From assembly GCF_031457955.1 (NCBI RefSeq), contig NZ_JAVDXN010000001.1:434001-498000 (forward strand): a stretch of DNA of 64,000 bases, in the 5' to 3' direction. The position numbers and the translations under genes are program-made. Below, one piece after another: positions 32,598-41,535 of this stretch. Source of the stretch: Mixta sp031457955. GTDB lineage: Bacteria; Pseudomonadota; Gammaproteobacteria; Enterobacterales; Enterobacteriaceae. Under the pieces are notes generated by a model. That model was not told where the DNA came from, ran no database searches, and worked only from the letters and a program-made list of their open reading frames with translations. Position 1 is the first letter of the stretch; each line of letters starts with the position of its first letter.

Positions 32598-33806
32598 TCA
32601 GCCCGTTACTGAACGCTTTTTTATAGCGTGCTTTCTGTTTATGCAAAGCATCAGTAAAGCAGCACAACACACTGATAACAATGGAACAAACAGTGTGATT
32701 TTAAAGCCGGCCAGTTGCGCCAGCAGACCAGCCATCCCGTTACCCGCCATCATGCCTGTGCGCATGGCATTGGAGTGAAATGCTGATGCAAAACCGCTGC
32801 GTTCTGGCAACGCGTCCTGAATAACAGAGATACCCAGACCGACAAAAATACCAAAAAATAATCCGTTAAAAAGTTGCAACACAACCAGTTCGGTCATGTT
32901 AGTGGCCAATTGAAGCAGGCAGTAATAGACGGCAGCAAAGCAAAATCCGATCATAATTAGCCGTTCTTTCCCTGTTTTTTCTGCCAGGTGTGCAGCGACA
33001 AGCATAACGGGAATTTCCATTATCGCGGTTGCGCCCAGCAGGAAGCCCGGAAACGAGGCAGGTAACTTAAGCTCCTGTACCAGGTACAGCGGCATAATGG
33101 TCAGGTAGATATTATTTGATAAATTTGCCAGCATCATTACTGCGCCCAATGCCCAAATCATACCCGTGACAGGGACTTTACCGGCTTGAATCACTTTTGT
33201 TTTTCCTGCATCGACGGTTTTTTTATCCTTTGGCAGCAGCAACTGGCTGGCAAGTAAGGTCAGGGCTGAAAGCAGCGCTGAGGCCAGGAAATTAAAGGTG
33301 AATCCAAATCTGTCGGCAAAGACAAATGCCAGAGCAGGTCCGGCAATCCATACGATTGACACGCCCGAACGCATTTGCGTATTGAGCCGCGTAGCGTTAA
33401 GCCCTGCCGTCAGTGAATGCTTGCGGATCATCGAAAGGAGTAGCGGGATAGTCGCATTGCCTGGCCCCATCAGGAACATGCCAGTGAGCAGAGCCTCAAT
33501 GGGGTGTTGGCAGAAACTGAAGGCCAAACCCGCCAGAAAAAGCGCCATAACAGAAATCATAAAAAGTTGCCTGATCGGATAGCCCTTATCTGCAAGCGCC
33601 CCCATCAGCTGGCTAAAAAATAATCCCGACAGGGCAAATCCCAGGCTGTAAAAAGTGATAAAAATCGGGCTTGCATGTAAACCGTTGATCAAAAACAGGC
33701 TCATTACAGGCAAAATGAAGGCATATGAAATGGCGGTCATTACGTTTATCAGGAACAGCCGCCCGGTAATCCCGGAAAAAAAAACCATAAACAACCACTT
33801 CTCCAT
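32598..33806 (-). CDS. Sugar efflux transporter-like MFS protein (SET family)
   Basis: A 402-residue membrane protein with twelve hydrophobic segments. It resembles E. coli SetA/SetB in QLMGALADKGYPIRQL, FVFADRFGFTF and GMMAGNGMAGLLAQLAG. SET carriers export sugars and analogues. The start at 33806 has no clear ribosome site and an ATG at 33788 is an alternative. The gene is more AT-rich than its neighbours and lies in a rearranged stretch, so transfer is likely. Confidence 0.85.
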   Translation of the reverse strand: MEKWLFMVFFSGITGRLFLINVMTAISYAFILPVMSLFLINGLHASPIFITFYSLGFALSGLFFSQLMGALADKGYPIRQLFMISVMALFLAGLAFSFCQHPIEALLTGMFLMGPGNATIPLLLSMIRKHSLTAGLNATRLNTQMRSGVSIVWIAGPALAFVFADRFGFTFNFLASALLSALTLLASQLLLPKDKKTVDAGKTKVIQAGKVPVTGMIWALGAVMMLANLSNNIYLTIMPLYLVQELKLPASFPGFLLGATAIMEIPVMLVAAHLAEKTGKERLIMIGFCFAAVYYCLLQLATNMTELVVLQLFNGLFFGIFVGLGISVIQDALPERSGFASAFHSNAMRTGMMAGNGMAGLLAQLAGFKITLFVPLLSVCCAALLMLCINRKHAIKKRSVTG

Positions 33807-33951
33807 GTAATTTAATTCTCTGTTTTAACACGGAAACTTCTCAATGCAGTGCAATATTTTACTTCACATGAGCTGTGCTGGTTTTTTGGCTGGCAGAGTT
33901 CCGGCCCATTTAGTATGACACTGAGGCCTCCTTGTTAAAGAGGAGTCCGGT

Positions 33952-34344
33952 ATGCTAAATAACCCTTCAATGAAGTATAAAGTCCATCCCTCCGTCAGCC
34001 TTACGGACAGACAATGGCCGGATAATGTATTGACCCGGCACCCGCGCTGGCTTTCCACCGATTTACGTGACGGTAATCAGGCTCTCGCTGAACCTATGGA
34101 CAGCGCCCGAAAAATGAAATGCTGGGATCCGACCAAGTCTCGTCCCATGATTATCAACCTTCCAGCAACGGTTGAGGTCAGCATGCCGAATGTTTACGCC
34201 GATCAGATAGAGCACTTTTGCCGTCATTTTTCACGCCGTCAGCAGGTTTGCATCAGTGTTCACCCGCATAACGATCGGGGAATAGGTATTGCGTGCGCTG
34301 AGCTTGCGCTACTGGCTGGTGCTGAACGTGTTGAAGGCTGTATC
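33952..34344 (+). pseudogene. leuA: Truncated 2-isopropylmalate synthase with internal deletion
   Basis: The frame begins NPSMKYKVHPSVSLTDRQWP and LSTDLRDGNQALAEPMDSAR, the N-terminus of the long-form leuA enzyme. It then jumps to PMIINLPATVEVSMPNVYAD and CISVHPHNDRGIGIACAELA, which in a full-length enzyme lies well over a hundred residues later. Homology ends at AERVEGC; the rest of the protein is absent. The product cannot be a functional synthase. Confidence 0.9.
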
Positions 34345-34508
34345 CACAATCCATCTCTGGTTTCAATGCGAATAACGCCGCTCAACGTATGAATAAGCTG
34401 AGCGCAGCTGTGCGTATGCCAGTTTTCATAATCGCCATGTTGGTAGTCATGTGCATACGGAATGACTGACCTGCATGGGCGTTTGATAAGCGGCTTCCCA
34501 ACAGCCAA
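34338..34508 (-). pseudogene. N-terminal fragment of an AraC-type regulator
   Basis: On the minus strand the peptide VIPYAHDYQHGDYENWHTHS followed by CAQLIHTLSGVIRIETRDG matches the N-terminal cupin of AraC regulators (HxH, AQL, SGVxRV). Homology stops near 34340, exactly where the leuA fragment ends on the other strand. The two remnants are joined back to back at a deletion point. Confidence 0.65.
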
Positions 34509-34612
34509 AGCGTTATTCCTGGCGAGCCCACGCCCAGCCGTTACTGTCTAAGCTGGGCAGTGGGCTTTCTGTATGTTAAACATTTCTGCTTCCCAACTCT
34601 GGAACGCATTCA

Positions 34613-36058
34613 ATGAAAGATCTCTTACCTCTCCTTACCTCAGGCTCTGCGCGAGCGATCGGCGCGGCTATTGCGGCCGGCGAATTAACGGCCCTTGAAG
34701 CGACAGAATGGTATCTGAACCGCATTGCACAATTTAATGCAGGCGACACGGGCCTCAATTGCGTCAGAAGCGTTTCGCGTCTCGCGCGTGAAGAAGCAAA
34801 ACGCGCAGATGCCGAACTTGCCGCGGGTCGCTCAAGAGGGCCGCTACATGGCGTTCCTTATCTGGTAAAAGATAATGTTTTTACTGTCGATGGCAGCTTC
34901 GCCTCCGCAGGATCCCGCGCGCTGGCGGAATTTCTTCCTCCGTATGAGGCAACATTAGTGACGCGTTTGCGTGATGCCGGCGCAGTACTACTGGGTAAAA
35001 CCAATCTTACTGAATTTGCCGACTTTGTGGCGGATACGATGCCGTCTGAATTTAGCGGGGCCGGCGGCGTTGTGCGCCATCCGCTGGGTTTGCAGTATGG
35101 CCGCGGGCAGGGTTCAAGTGTAGGCTCCGCTGCGGCGGTGGCTGCAGGATTTTGTGCCTTTGCGATAGGGTCTGAAACGCAAAATTCTCTTCAGTCACCG
35201 GCCGTTCACAGTTCTGTTACCGGTTTTAAGCCAAGTGTAGGCCGGGTCAGCCGCCACGGCCTGATACCACTTGTTCCAAGCCAGGATTCACCGGGTCCAC
35301 TGACCCGCACCGTTGATGATGCACAGCTGGTCTATGAGGCAATTGCGGGACCAGATATGAAAGACACGGCAACGCTTGCTGTTCTCCCGGCGGAAAATTT
35401 CAGCGCTTGCACGTTGCAGGGGCTGCGGATCGGCATTCCTCGTCGTCATATTGCTGACAGTGTCCTGACCGATAGTCGCAAAAAAGTGTTTAACGACCTG
35501 GTGGCATCGCTGACTCAGGCCGGTGCCGTTATTGTTGATCCCTGTGATCTGCCAGCTGCGGAACAGCTCAGTGAGGTGCGTTCGTGTGTGTTCCGCTCTG
35601 AATTCAGGAAAAGCCTGAACAATCTACTGGAAACCCTGGAGCCGTGCGGCATGAAGTCGATGGGTGATATTATTGCGTGGAATAAAGCGCATCCGGAGGC
35701 GATCCCCTATGGGCAGTCTCTTCTTGAGGCGGCGGATGCCTCGCCAGATCTCTTTTCACCTCACTACCTCAGCGATCGTCGGCGGGATAGTGTTCTTAGC
35801 CTTGATTCGGGGATCTTGTCCGCGCTGCGGATTGGTGGTGTCGATATTCTTCTGTCGCCTATGGCTGCTGCCGCGAAATGTACTGGTAAGGCGGGGGCTC
35901 CTGTTGCTGCGATACCCGCTGGCGAGGATGCTGATGGTTTACCTTTCGGCATCACGCTTTACTCCGCGCCCGGCCATGATCGGAGCGTTTTGCTGGCGGC
36001 AAAGGCGATTGAAAAAGCGGTAGGAAAACGTGTACTGCCTGTATTTACTGAGCATTAA
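34613..36058 (+). CDS. Amidase-signature hydrolase
   Basis: A 481-residue amidase. The catalytic Lys is in VPYLVKDNVF, the Gly/Ser loop is GRGQGSSVGSAAAVAAG and the nucleophile region is SETQNSLQSPAVHSS. The last departs from the common GTDTGGSIRxPA: Asp-Gly-Gly is replaced by Gln-Asn, which may change specificity. Such enzymes hydrolyse amides, including indoleacetamide. A signal peptide is absent. It lies between remnants of leuA/AraC and the isochorismatase gene, so it probably arrived with that rearranged segment. Confidence 0.9.
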   Translation: MKDLLPLLTSGSARAIGAAIAAGELTALEATEWYLNRIAQFNAGDTGLNCVRSVSRLAREEAKRADAELAAGRSRGPLHGVPYLVKDNVFTVDGSFASAGSRALAEFLPPYEATLVTRLRDAGAVLLGKTNLTEFADFVADTMPSEFSGAGGVVRHPLGLQYGRGQGSSVGSAAAVAAGFCAFAIGSETQNSLQSPAVHSSVTGFKPSVGRVSRHGLIPLVPSQDSPGPLTRTVDDAQLVYEAIAGPDMKDTATLAVLPAENFSACTLQGLRIGIPRRHIADSVLTDSRKKVFNDLVASLTQAGAVIVDPCDLPAAEQLSEVRSCVFRSEFRKSLNNLLETLEPCGMKSMGDIIAWNKAHPEAIPYGQSLLEAADASPDLFSPHYLSDRRRDSVLSLDSGILSALRIGGVDILLSPMAAAAKCTGKAGAPVAAIPAGEDADGLPFGITLYSAPGHDRSVLLAAKAIEKAVGKRVLPVFTEH

Positions 36059-36132
36059 GCAGGACGCACATATCTATGCCAGCCGGTCAGTTCCGTTCGC
36101 TGACCGGCAAACAACGCAAGCGGTGCCGGGCG

Positions 36133-36681
36133 TTAAGCGGCCAGATAGTCGCTGGTGGACTGCACCTTCGCGTAGGCAAACGCCAGCGCGGCCATCATGG
36201 TGGCGTGCACCTGCTCAGCCGGTACCTTAACGCCGTTAAATTCCAGATCAAGCGTGGCGCAGGCATCATGCAGCACCGTTACACCGTAACCGAAATCTGA
36301 CGCTGCGCGTACGGCGGCGTCAACGCACATATGGCTCATCGCGCCAACCACCACTAAATCCTCAATTCCCTGTTCTTCAAGCAGCTGTCGCAGGTTAGTT
36401 TTCAGGAATGAATTCACATAGTTTTTTACGATAACCGGTTCATTGCCAGCCGGTAAAACCGTCGACTGGATTTTGATGCCGTCGGAATCCGGAACAAAAA
36501 CCGGCATTTCGTTGTTGGCAAAAATGTGCTGAATATGGAAAACCGGCACGCCATTGGCGCGCGCATTGGCAATCACTTTAACCGCGTTGGCTGCGGCTGC
36601 TTCGATGCCCGTCAGCGGCAGTTTACCAGTAGGAAGATATTCATTTTGCAGGTCGATTACGATAATGGCTTTACGGGTCAT
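36133..36681 (-). CDS. Isochorismatase-family cysteine hydrolase
   Basis: A 182-residue enzyme from ATG 36681 (AGGT upstream). The Asp-Lys-Cys triad is visible: Asp in AIIVIDLQNEY, Lys in VIVKNYVNSF and Cys in AMSHMCVDAAVR, with a cis-peptide before the Met. Members hydrolyse isochorismate, nicotinamide, N-carbamoyl compounds and others, so the substrate is open. It is divergent from a GlxA-type regulator, its likely controller. A partial copy of its 3' end lies at 32432-32568. Confidence 0.92.
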   Translation of the reverse strand: MTRKAIIVIDLQNEYLPTGKLPLTGIEAAAANAVKVIANARANGVPVFHIQHIFANNEMPVFVPDSDGIKIQSTVLPAGNEPVIVKNYVNSFLKTNLRQLLEEQGIEDLVVVGAMSHMCVDAAVRAASDFGYGVTVLHDACATLDLEFNGVKVPAEQVHATMMAALAFAYAKVQSTSDYLAA

Positions 36682-36786
36682 ATTAGTTACCTGTTGGTGG
36701 ATTAACATTACAGAGCAGACAGTTTGTAATAAACAGGATAGAGTGCGAAGTGGCAAAAACGACATTTTAAAGGGCAATAACGACAC

Positions 36787-37761
36787 ATGGAAAACGCAGG
36801 CCGTACTGAAATCGCCATTCTGCTCTATCCCCATGCGCAACAGGCTGCGGTGTTAGGCTTTATCGACCTTTTTGCGTTTGCGGAAAAGGTCAGGCAGCGT
36901 CATGCCAAGCCTACCGAGCGCCCGGTCAGCGTTACCCGTTGGCAGCTGCTTGATGATGCCGGGACGCCCGTAAGGTTGGATGATGATGCGTTGCCGCCAG
37001 CCTCGACGCCGGACGTTATTGTGCTGCCGCCCAGCCTTGAGGAGCCGATATCCTCTCAGCATGCGCAGCCTTATGTGCCGTGGCTGTGCGCGCAGCATCA
37101 GCGGAAAGTCACGCTGGCATCGGTTTGCGCTGGCGCTTTTTTACTGGGTGAAACCGGCCTGCTGGCCGGGCGCACCATCACCACGCACTGGCAGTATGCT
37201 GAAGCTTTCAACCGTCGCTTCACGGGCGTCAGGCTGGATGTGGATCAGTTAATTATTGATGATGACGATATCCTGACGGCCGGTGGCGCGATGGCCTGGG
37301 TTGATTTGGGGTTAAGGCTGGTGGATCGCTATTACGGCGCGGCGGTAATGATTGAAACCGCTCAGATGCTACTGGTCGATCCGCCAGGCCGCCAGCAACG
37401 CTTTTACAGCGCGTTTTCTCCGCGTCTGGCGCACGGCGATGCCGCCGTGCTGAACGTGCAGCACTGGCTACAGGAAACCGGTGCGAAAGAGATCTCACTC
37501 GCGATACTGGCAAAGCAGGCGGGCATGGAAGAGCGAACCTTTCTGCGCCGCTTTCAAAAAGCCACCGGTATGACCACCACGGAATATTGCCAGCGTCTGC
37601 GGGTCGGACGCGCGCGCGAAATGCTGCAAACCTCGCGCGTGCCGCTGGATCGCATCGCCTGGGATGTCGGCTACAGCGATACCAGCGCATTCAGGAAAGT
37701 CTTTACGCGCATTGTTGGCCTGACGCCGGGCGAATACCGCCGACGCTTCCATCCAGACTAA
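36787..37761 (+). CDS. GlxA-family regulator (DJ-1/PfpI plus AraC HTH), copy 1
   Basis: A 324-residue protein. The N-terminal DJ-1/PfpI-like domain has the nucleophile elbow in LASVCAGAFLLGETGLL, and the C-terminal AraC HTH runs MEERTFLRRFQKATGMTTTE to VGYSDTSAFRKVFTRIVG. GlxA-type proteins couple a degenerate amidotransferase fold to transcription control. Divergent from the isochorismatase gene, which it probably activates. Confidence 0.92.
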   Translation: MENAGRTEIAILLYPHAQQAAVLGFIDLFAFAEKVRQRHAKPTERPVSVTRWQLLDDAGTPVRLDDDALPPASTPDVIVLPPSLEEPISSQHAQPYVPWLCAQHQRKVTLASVCAGAFLLGETGLLAGRTITTHWQYAEAFNRRFTGVRLDVDQLIIDDDDILTAGGAMAWVDLGLRLVDRYYGAAVMIETAQMLLVDPPGRQQRFYSAFSPRLAHGDAAVLNVQHWLQETGAKEISLAILAKQAGMEERTFLRRFQKATGMTTTEYCQRLRVGRAREMLQTSRVPLDRIAWDVGYSDTSAFRKVFTRIVGLTPGEYRRRFHPD

Positions 37762-37950
37762 TGGCGGCTGGCGCGTCGGAAGCGACGCGCTTTTATTGGC
37801 CCGATTCCATTGTTAATTGACCGCCTGCCTACTCACGTCTTCCTGTTCACCCTCCCTATACTTGCCTGTAACAACCTTTGAGGCGCTGTTTTAGCTGATT
37901 AGGGCAGGGCACGTCGGCCCGCTGCAAATTCAATACAACTGGAATGACTC

Positions 37951-38727
37951 ATGAAACTAACGCAAATTCGTAACGCCACGCTGATCCTGGAATATGCCGG
38001 AACCCGCTTTCTTATCGACCCGATTATGGCGGATAAAGAAGCCTGGCCGGGCTTTCCCGGCACGGCACGTTCACATCTGCGTAACCCGCGGGTCGCGCTG
38101 CCGGTTTCCGTTGCCGAGCTGCTGGATGTCGATGCGGTGATCGTAACGCATACCCATCTTGATCACTGGGATGAAGCGGCGCAGCAGCTGATCCCCAAAG
38201 ATAAGCGCATTTTTTCTCAGCACGAAGCGGATGCCGAGCTGATCCGTGCGCAGGGCTTCACCAACGTGCATGTTATGGGCACGGAAAACAGCTACCAGGG
38301 GATCACCATCATTAAAACGGATGGTCAGCACGGCAGCGATGAAGCCTACGCTAACCCTGAAATGGCCGCTTTCCTGGGAGATGCCTGCGGGCTGGTGTTC
38401 CGTCACGTTGATGAGAAAACGCTCTATATCGCGGGCGATACTATCTGGGTAAAACCTTATCTGGAGAGCCTGCAAACCCATAAACCGGATGTGGTGGTTG
38501 TGAATGCTGGCTTCGCTCAGGTTGACGGCTACGGAGCCATTATTATGGGCACGGAAGATATTTTGCGTACCCATCAGGTGCTGCCGGAGGCGATCGTGGT
38601 GGCATCACATCTGGAAGCGATTAACCACTGCATCCTTACGCGTGAAGAGATCCGCGCGTTTGTGCGCCAGAAAGCTATTCAGCAGAGCGTACGCGTTCCT
38701 GAAGATGGCGAAACGCTGGCCTTTTAG
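37951..38727 (+). CDS. Metallo-beta-lactamase-fold hydrolase
   Basis: A 258-residue MBL-fold protein of the UlaG/L-ascorbate-6-phosphate lactonase-like group. The metal motif is THTHLDHWDEAA, with a later Asp in LYIAGDTIWVKPYL and His in IVVASHLEAINHC. The terminator after it makes it monocistronic. The natural substrate is unknown. Confidence 0.88.
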   Translation: MKLTQIRNATLILEYAGTRFLIDPIMADKEAWPGFPGTARSHLRNPRVALPVSVAELLDVDAVIVTHTHLDHWDEAAQQLIPKDKRIFSQHEADAELIRAQGFTNVHVMGTENSYQGITIIKTDGQHGSDEAYANPEMAAFLGDACGLVFRHVDEKTLYIAGDTIWVKPYLESLQTHKPDVVVVNAGFAQVDGYGAIIMGTEDILRTHQVLPEAIVVASHLEAINHCILTREEIRAFVRQKAIQQSVRVPEDGETLAF

Positions 38728-38774
38728 GCCATCACGGATTAAGGCGCATCTGACGTAGCGCGCTGAAAAAGAGG

Positions 38775-38811
38775 CATCTGTGCTGGCTCGCCTGCGGCAC
38801 AGATGTTTTTT
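38775..38811 (+). terminator. Rho-independent terminator
   Basis: CATCTGTGC pairs perfectly with GCACAGATG, followed by TTTTTT. It lies 48 nt past the MBL hydrolase stop. Confidence 0.85.
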
Positions 38812-38864
38812 GTATCCTGGCTGCCACTGAATAGTGCTGTCCCTGACCTAACTGGAGATATACC

Positions 38865-39827
38865 TTGACCGTTCCTGTCGTTGCCGTCATTGCTACCGCC
38901 GGAGTCAGTTCATTTCACTTTTCCGTGCCCTGTATTGTTTTTGGTCATGCATTACCTGAACCCGATCGCTTCCGTTTGCAAATTTGCGCTGAAGCACCCG
39001 GCGCCGTTCAGTCTGATATTGGCCTGCTGATTAATATTGAGCATGGGCTGGAGCTGCTGGAAAGCGCCGATATCATTATTGTGCCTTTCTGGAGCCATCC
39101 GGAAGAGAGGCCTTCCGCCGCGTTGTTGACCGCGTTGAAAGCGGCATGGGCGCGCGGCGCGGAGGTGGTGGGATTGTGTCTGGGAACGTACGTGCTGGCT
39201 TACGCCGGGATGTTGAGTAAACGGCGCGCCGCCACGCACTGGGAATATGAACGCGATTTCACCGAGCGTTTTCCCGACGTGCTGCTTGATACCAATGCGC
39301 TTTATATCAACGATGAACGGCTTATCACCTCAGCCGGAACCGCAGCCGGAATCGATTGCTGTCTGAATATTGTTCGGGAGCACTATGGCAGCGCGTTTGC
39401 TAATCGGGTCGCCAGACGTATGGTGATGCCGCCTTACCGGGAAGGCGGGCAGGCGCAGTACATTGAACGCCCGGTACCGGAAACCACCCGTGATAACACG
39501 GTTAATGAACTGATTACCTATCTGCGCCGCAACCTTAAAAGGCCGCATAATCTCGATGCGCTGGCGACATTTTGCAACATGAGCCGCCGTACGCTTACCC
39601 GTCACTTCTTTGCCGCAACCGGCCTGAGCGTAGGCGACTGGCTGAGTATTGAACGTCTTCAGCGCAGCCAGGAGTTACTGGAATCTACCGATCACAGCAT
39701 TGAAGTCATCTCATCGATGTCCGGGTTTCAGTCGCCCATTTCTTACCGGCAAAGTTTTAAAAACCGTTTTGGCGTCAGCCCCAGCGAGTGGCGTCGCGCC
39801 TTCCGTGGGCCTGATTCACAGCTGTAG
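38865..39827 (+). CDS. GlxA-family regulator, copy 2 (TTG start)
   Basis: A 320-residue paralogue of copies 1 and 3. TTG 38865 has GGAG 7 nt upstream. The DJ-1-like domain has VVGLCLGTYVLAYAGML and SAGTAAGIDCCLNIVREHYG; the HTH has MSRRTLTRHFFAATGLSVGD. It is followed by an MFS exporter gene in the same direction, 118 bp away, a candidate target. It is closer in sequence to the copy at 51884 (AxRMVMPPxxxGGQAQYIERPVP) than to the one at 36787. Confidence 0.92.
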   Translation: MTVPVVAVIATAGVSSFHFSVPCIVFGHALPEPDRFRLQICAEAPGAVQSDIGLLINIEHGLELLESADIIIVPFWSHPEERPSAALLTALKAAWARGAEVVGLCLGTYVLAYAGMLSKRRAATHWEYERDFTERFPDVLLDTNALYINDERLITSAGTAAGIDCCLNIVREHYGSAFANRVARRMVMPPYREGGQAQYIERPVPETTRDNTVNELITYLRRNLKRPHNLDALATFCNMSRRTLTRHFFAATGLSVGDWLSIERLQRSQELLESTDHSIEVISSMSGFQSPISYRQSFKNRFGVSPSEWRRAFRGPDSQL

Positions 39828-39945
39828 GCCGCGATTGCCGCGCGGTTTTACCGGCTTTGTCGCCTGATATTGTTCAGCCTCCGCTGAGCCTGGTTATCTA
39901 TCCTGCCTGTCAACATCAACAGGCACGTTTAAACGGAATCGAATT

Positions 39946-41142
39946 ATGAAGCAGATGTTTCGTCAGGTCTGGATCCTGGCGGGTTCACAGGCAATTTTTC
40001 AGACCGTATCGATCCTGGTCATGACCATCGGCGGGCTCGCAGGTGAAATACTGGCGCCCTCTGCCGCGCTGGTTACGCTACCGATTGCCACCATCAGTCT
40101 GGGAACGGTGCTGGCGACGTTTCCCGCCTCGATCTGGATGAGCCGGGTCGGCCGTAAAACAGGATTCTGTAGCGGCGCGGCCGCCGGTGTGGTCGCCAGC
40201 GTTCTGGCGGTGATTGCTCTCACCATCCATTCATTTGCTCTGCTTTGCGTGGCGACTTTTCTGATTGGCGTTTATCAGGCCTTTGCGCAGTTTTACCGCT
40301 TTGCTGCGGGTGAGGCGGCGAAAAAATCGTACCGTACGCGTGCGATTTCCCTGGTAATGGCTGGTGGGATCGTGGCGGCTCTGCTTGGCCCGCTGTTGGC
40401 TAACGCAGGAAGTCACCTCTTTGCGGTGCCCTATCTGGGATCGTTTCTGCTGCTGGGTGTGATGGCGCTGTTGGGATTAGGGCTGCTGAGCCGCTTACAA
40501 ATGCCTGAGCCGGAAACCACCGGCGATGCGGTGGCGGTGGCGCGTCACTGGCTACAGGTGGTTTCTCAGCCAGCCTATTATGTGGCGCTTTTTTCCGCTG
40601 CCTCCGCGTTCGGTATTATGGTGCTGGCGATGACAGCGACGCCGCTGGCCATGAAGCATCATGCCTATTCACTAACGGAAAGCGCGACGGTTATTCAGAT
40701 ACATGTGCTGGGCATGTTTCTGCCCTCTTTTTTTACCGGACGGCTGATTGAGCGTTTTGGGGTAATTAAAATTATGTTGGCCGGTGCAGGCTCGCTGCTG
40801 TTGTATATTTTGCTGGCGTTATCGGGTACGCAGTTTAGCCAATTTGCGGGCGCGCTGTTTCTGGTCGGGGTAGGATGGAATTTTCTCTACATCGGCGGAA
40901 CCAGCCTGCTTGCCAGCTCTTTTACGCCGGCCGAAAAGAGCTTTGCCCAGGCAATTAATGATATGAGTGTCTTTGTCTTTACGCTGATCTGTTCGCTGGC
41001 TGCCGGAACATTGCTGCATACGTTCGGTTGGGAAAAAATGAACCTGTTACTGTTGCCGTGGGTATTATTTTTAACCGTGCCGCTTGCCGGTCTGGCTTTT
41101 CATACCCGGCGCGCACGGAAATTACAGCCGGAAAATAACTGA
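39946..41142 (+). CDS. MFS transporter
   Basis: A 398-residue protein with twelve predicted helices. The loop 2-3 motif is ASIWMSRVGRKTGF and the mid-chain helices contain YQAFAQFYRFAAGEAAKK, a pattern seen in bacterial MFS carriers of unknown substrate. It follows a GlxA regulator and ends at a strong terminator. Confidence 0.88.
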   Translation: MKQMFRQVWILAGSQAIFQTVSILVMTIGGLAGEILAPSAALVTLPIATISLGTVLATFPASIWMSRVGRKTGFCSGAAAGVVASVLAVIALTIHSFALLCVATFLIGVYQAFAQFYRFAAGEAAKKSYRTRAISLVMAGGIVAALLGPLLANAGSHLFAVPYLGSFLLLGVMALLGLGLLSRLQMPEPETTGDAVAVARHWLQVVSQPAYYVALFSAASAFGIMVLAMTATPLAMKHHAYSLTESATVIQIHVLGMFLPSFFTGRLIERFGVIKIMLAGAGSLLLYILLALSGTQFSQFAGALFLVGVGWNFLYIGGTSLLASSFTPAEKSFAQAINDMSVFVFTLICSLAAGTLLHTFGWEKMNLLLLPWVLFLTVPLAGLAFHTRRARKLQPENN

Positions 41143-41194
41143 CTTGCCGTCATAATAATTTTCGCACGGGTAAATGCCGTCAGGTAAAAAGAAA

Positions 41195-41228
41195 CGGATC
41201 GCGTCAAAGGGGGCGATCCGTTTTTTTT
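41195..41228 (+). terminator. Rho-independent terminator
   Basis: CGGATCGC pairs with GCGATCCG around a 10-nt loop, followed by eight T residues. Confidence 0.92.
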
Positions 41229-41535
41229 ATACAGCGTAATAAAGCGGCAAACCCTTCGCGCCGCGAAACAGATTTATTGTTTTTCGGTAACCTTTTACGG
41301 GTGATATATCGCGTTTTTTAATCCACGGTTGATATTGTTAGCGATGGTATCAGGCCAGATACGGATGAATTCAGGTCAATATTTTTGTGTGAAACGCGGA
41401 AGTGAGAATAAGATCACACTTTATTAAAACGGCATTTGTTTCAGGCTGTGAAATAAATAAAAAATGGTTGTCTGGGACCTGTAATAAAAACGTTTAGTCA
41501 GCCTGGCGACTGACCGCGGACTTTAAGAGAAAATT
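41229..41535. other. Promoter region of the GH3 gene
   Basis: 307 bp without a gene. AT-rich stretches occur near 41399-41470 (ATAAGATCACACTTTATT) but no site with a standard spacing could be assigned. The GH3 ribosome site is weak (TTTAAGAG). Confidence 0.4.
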
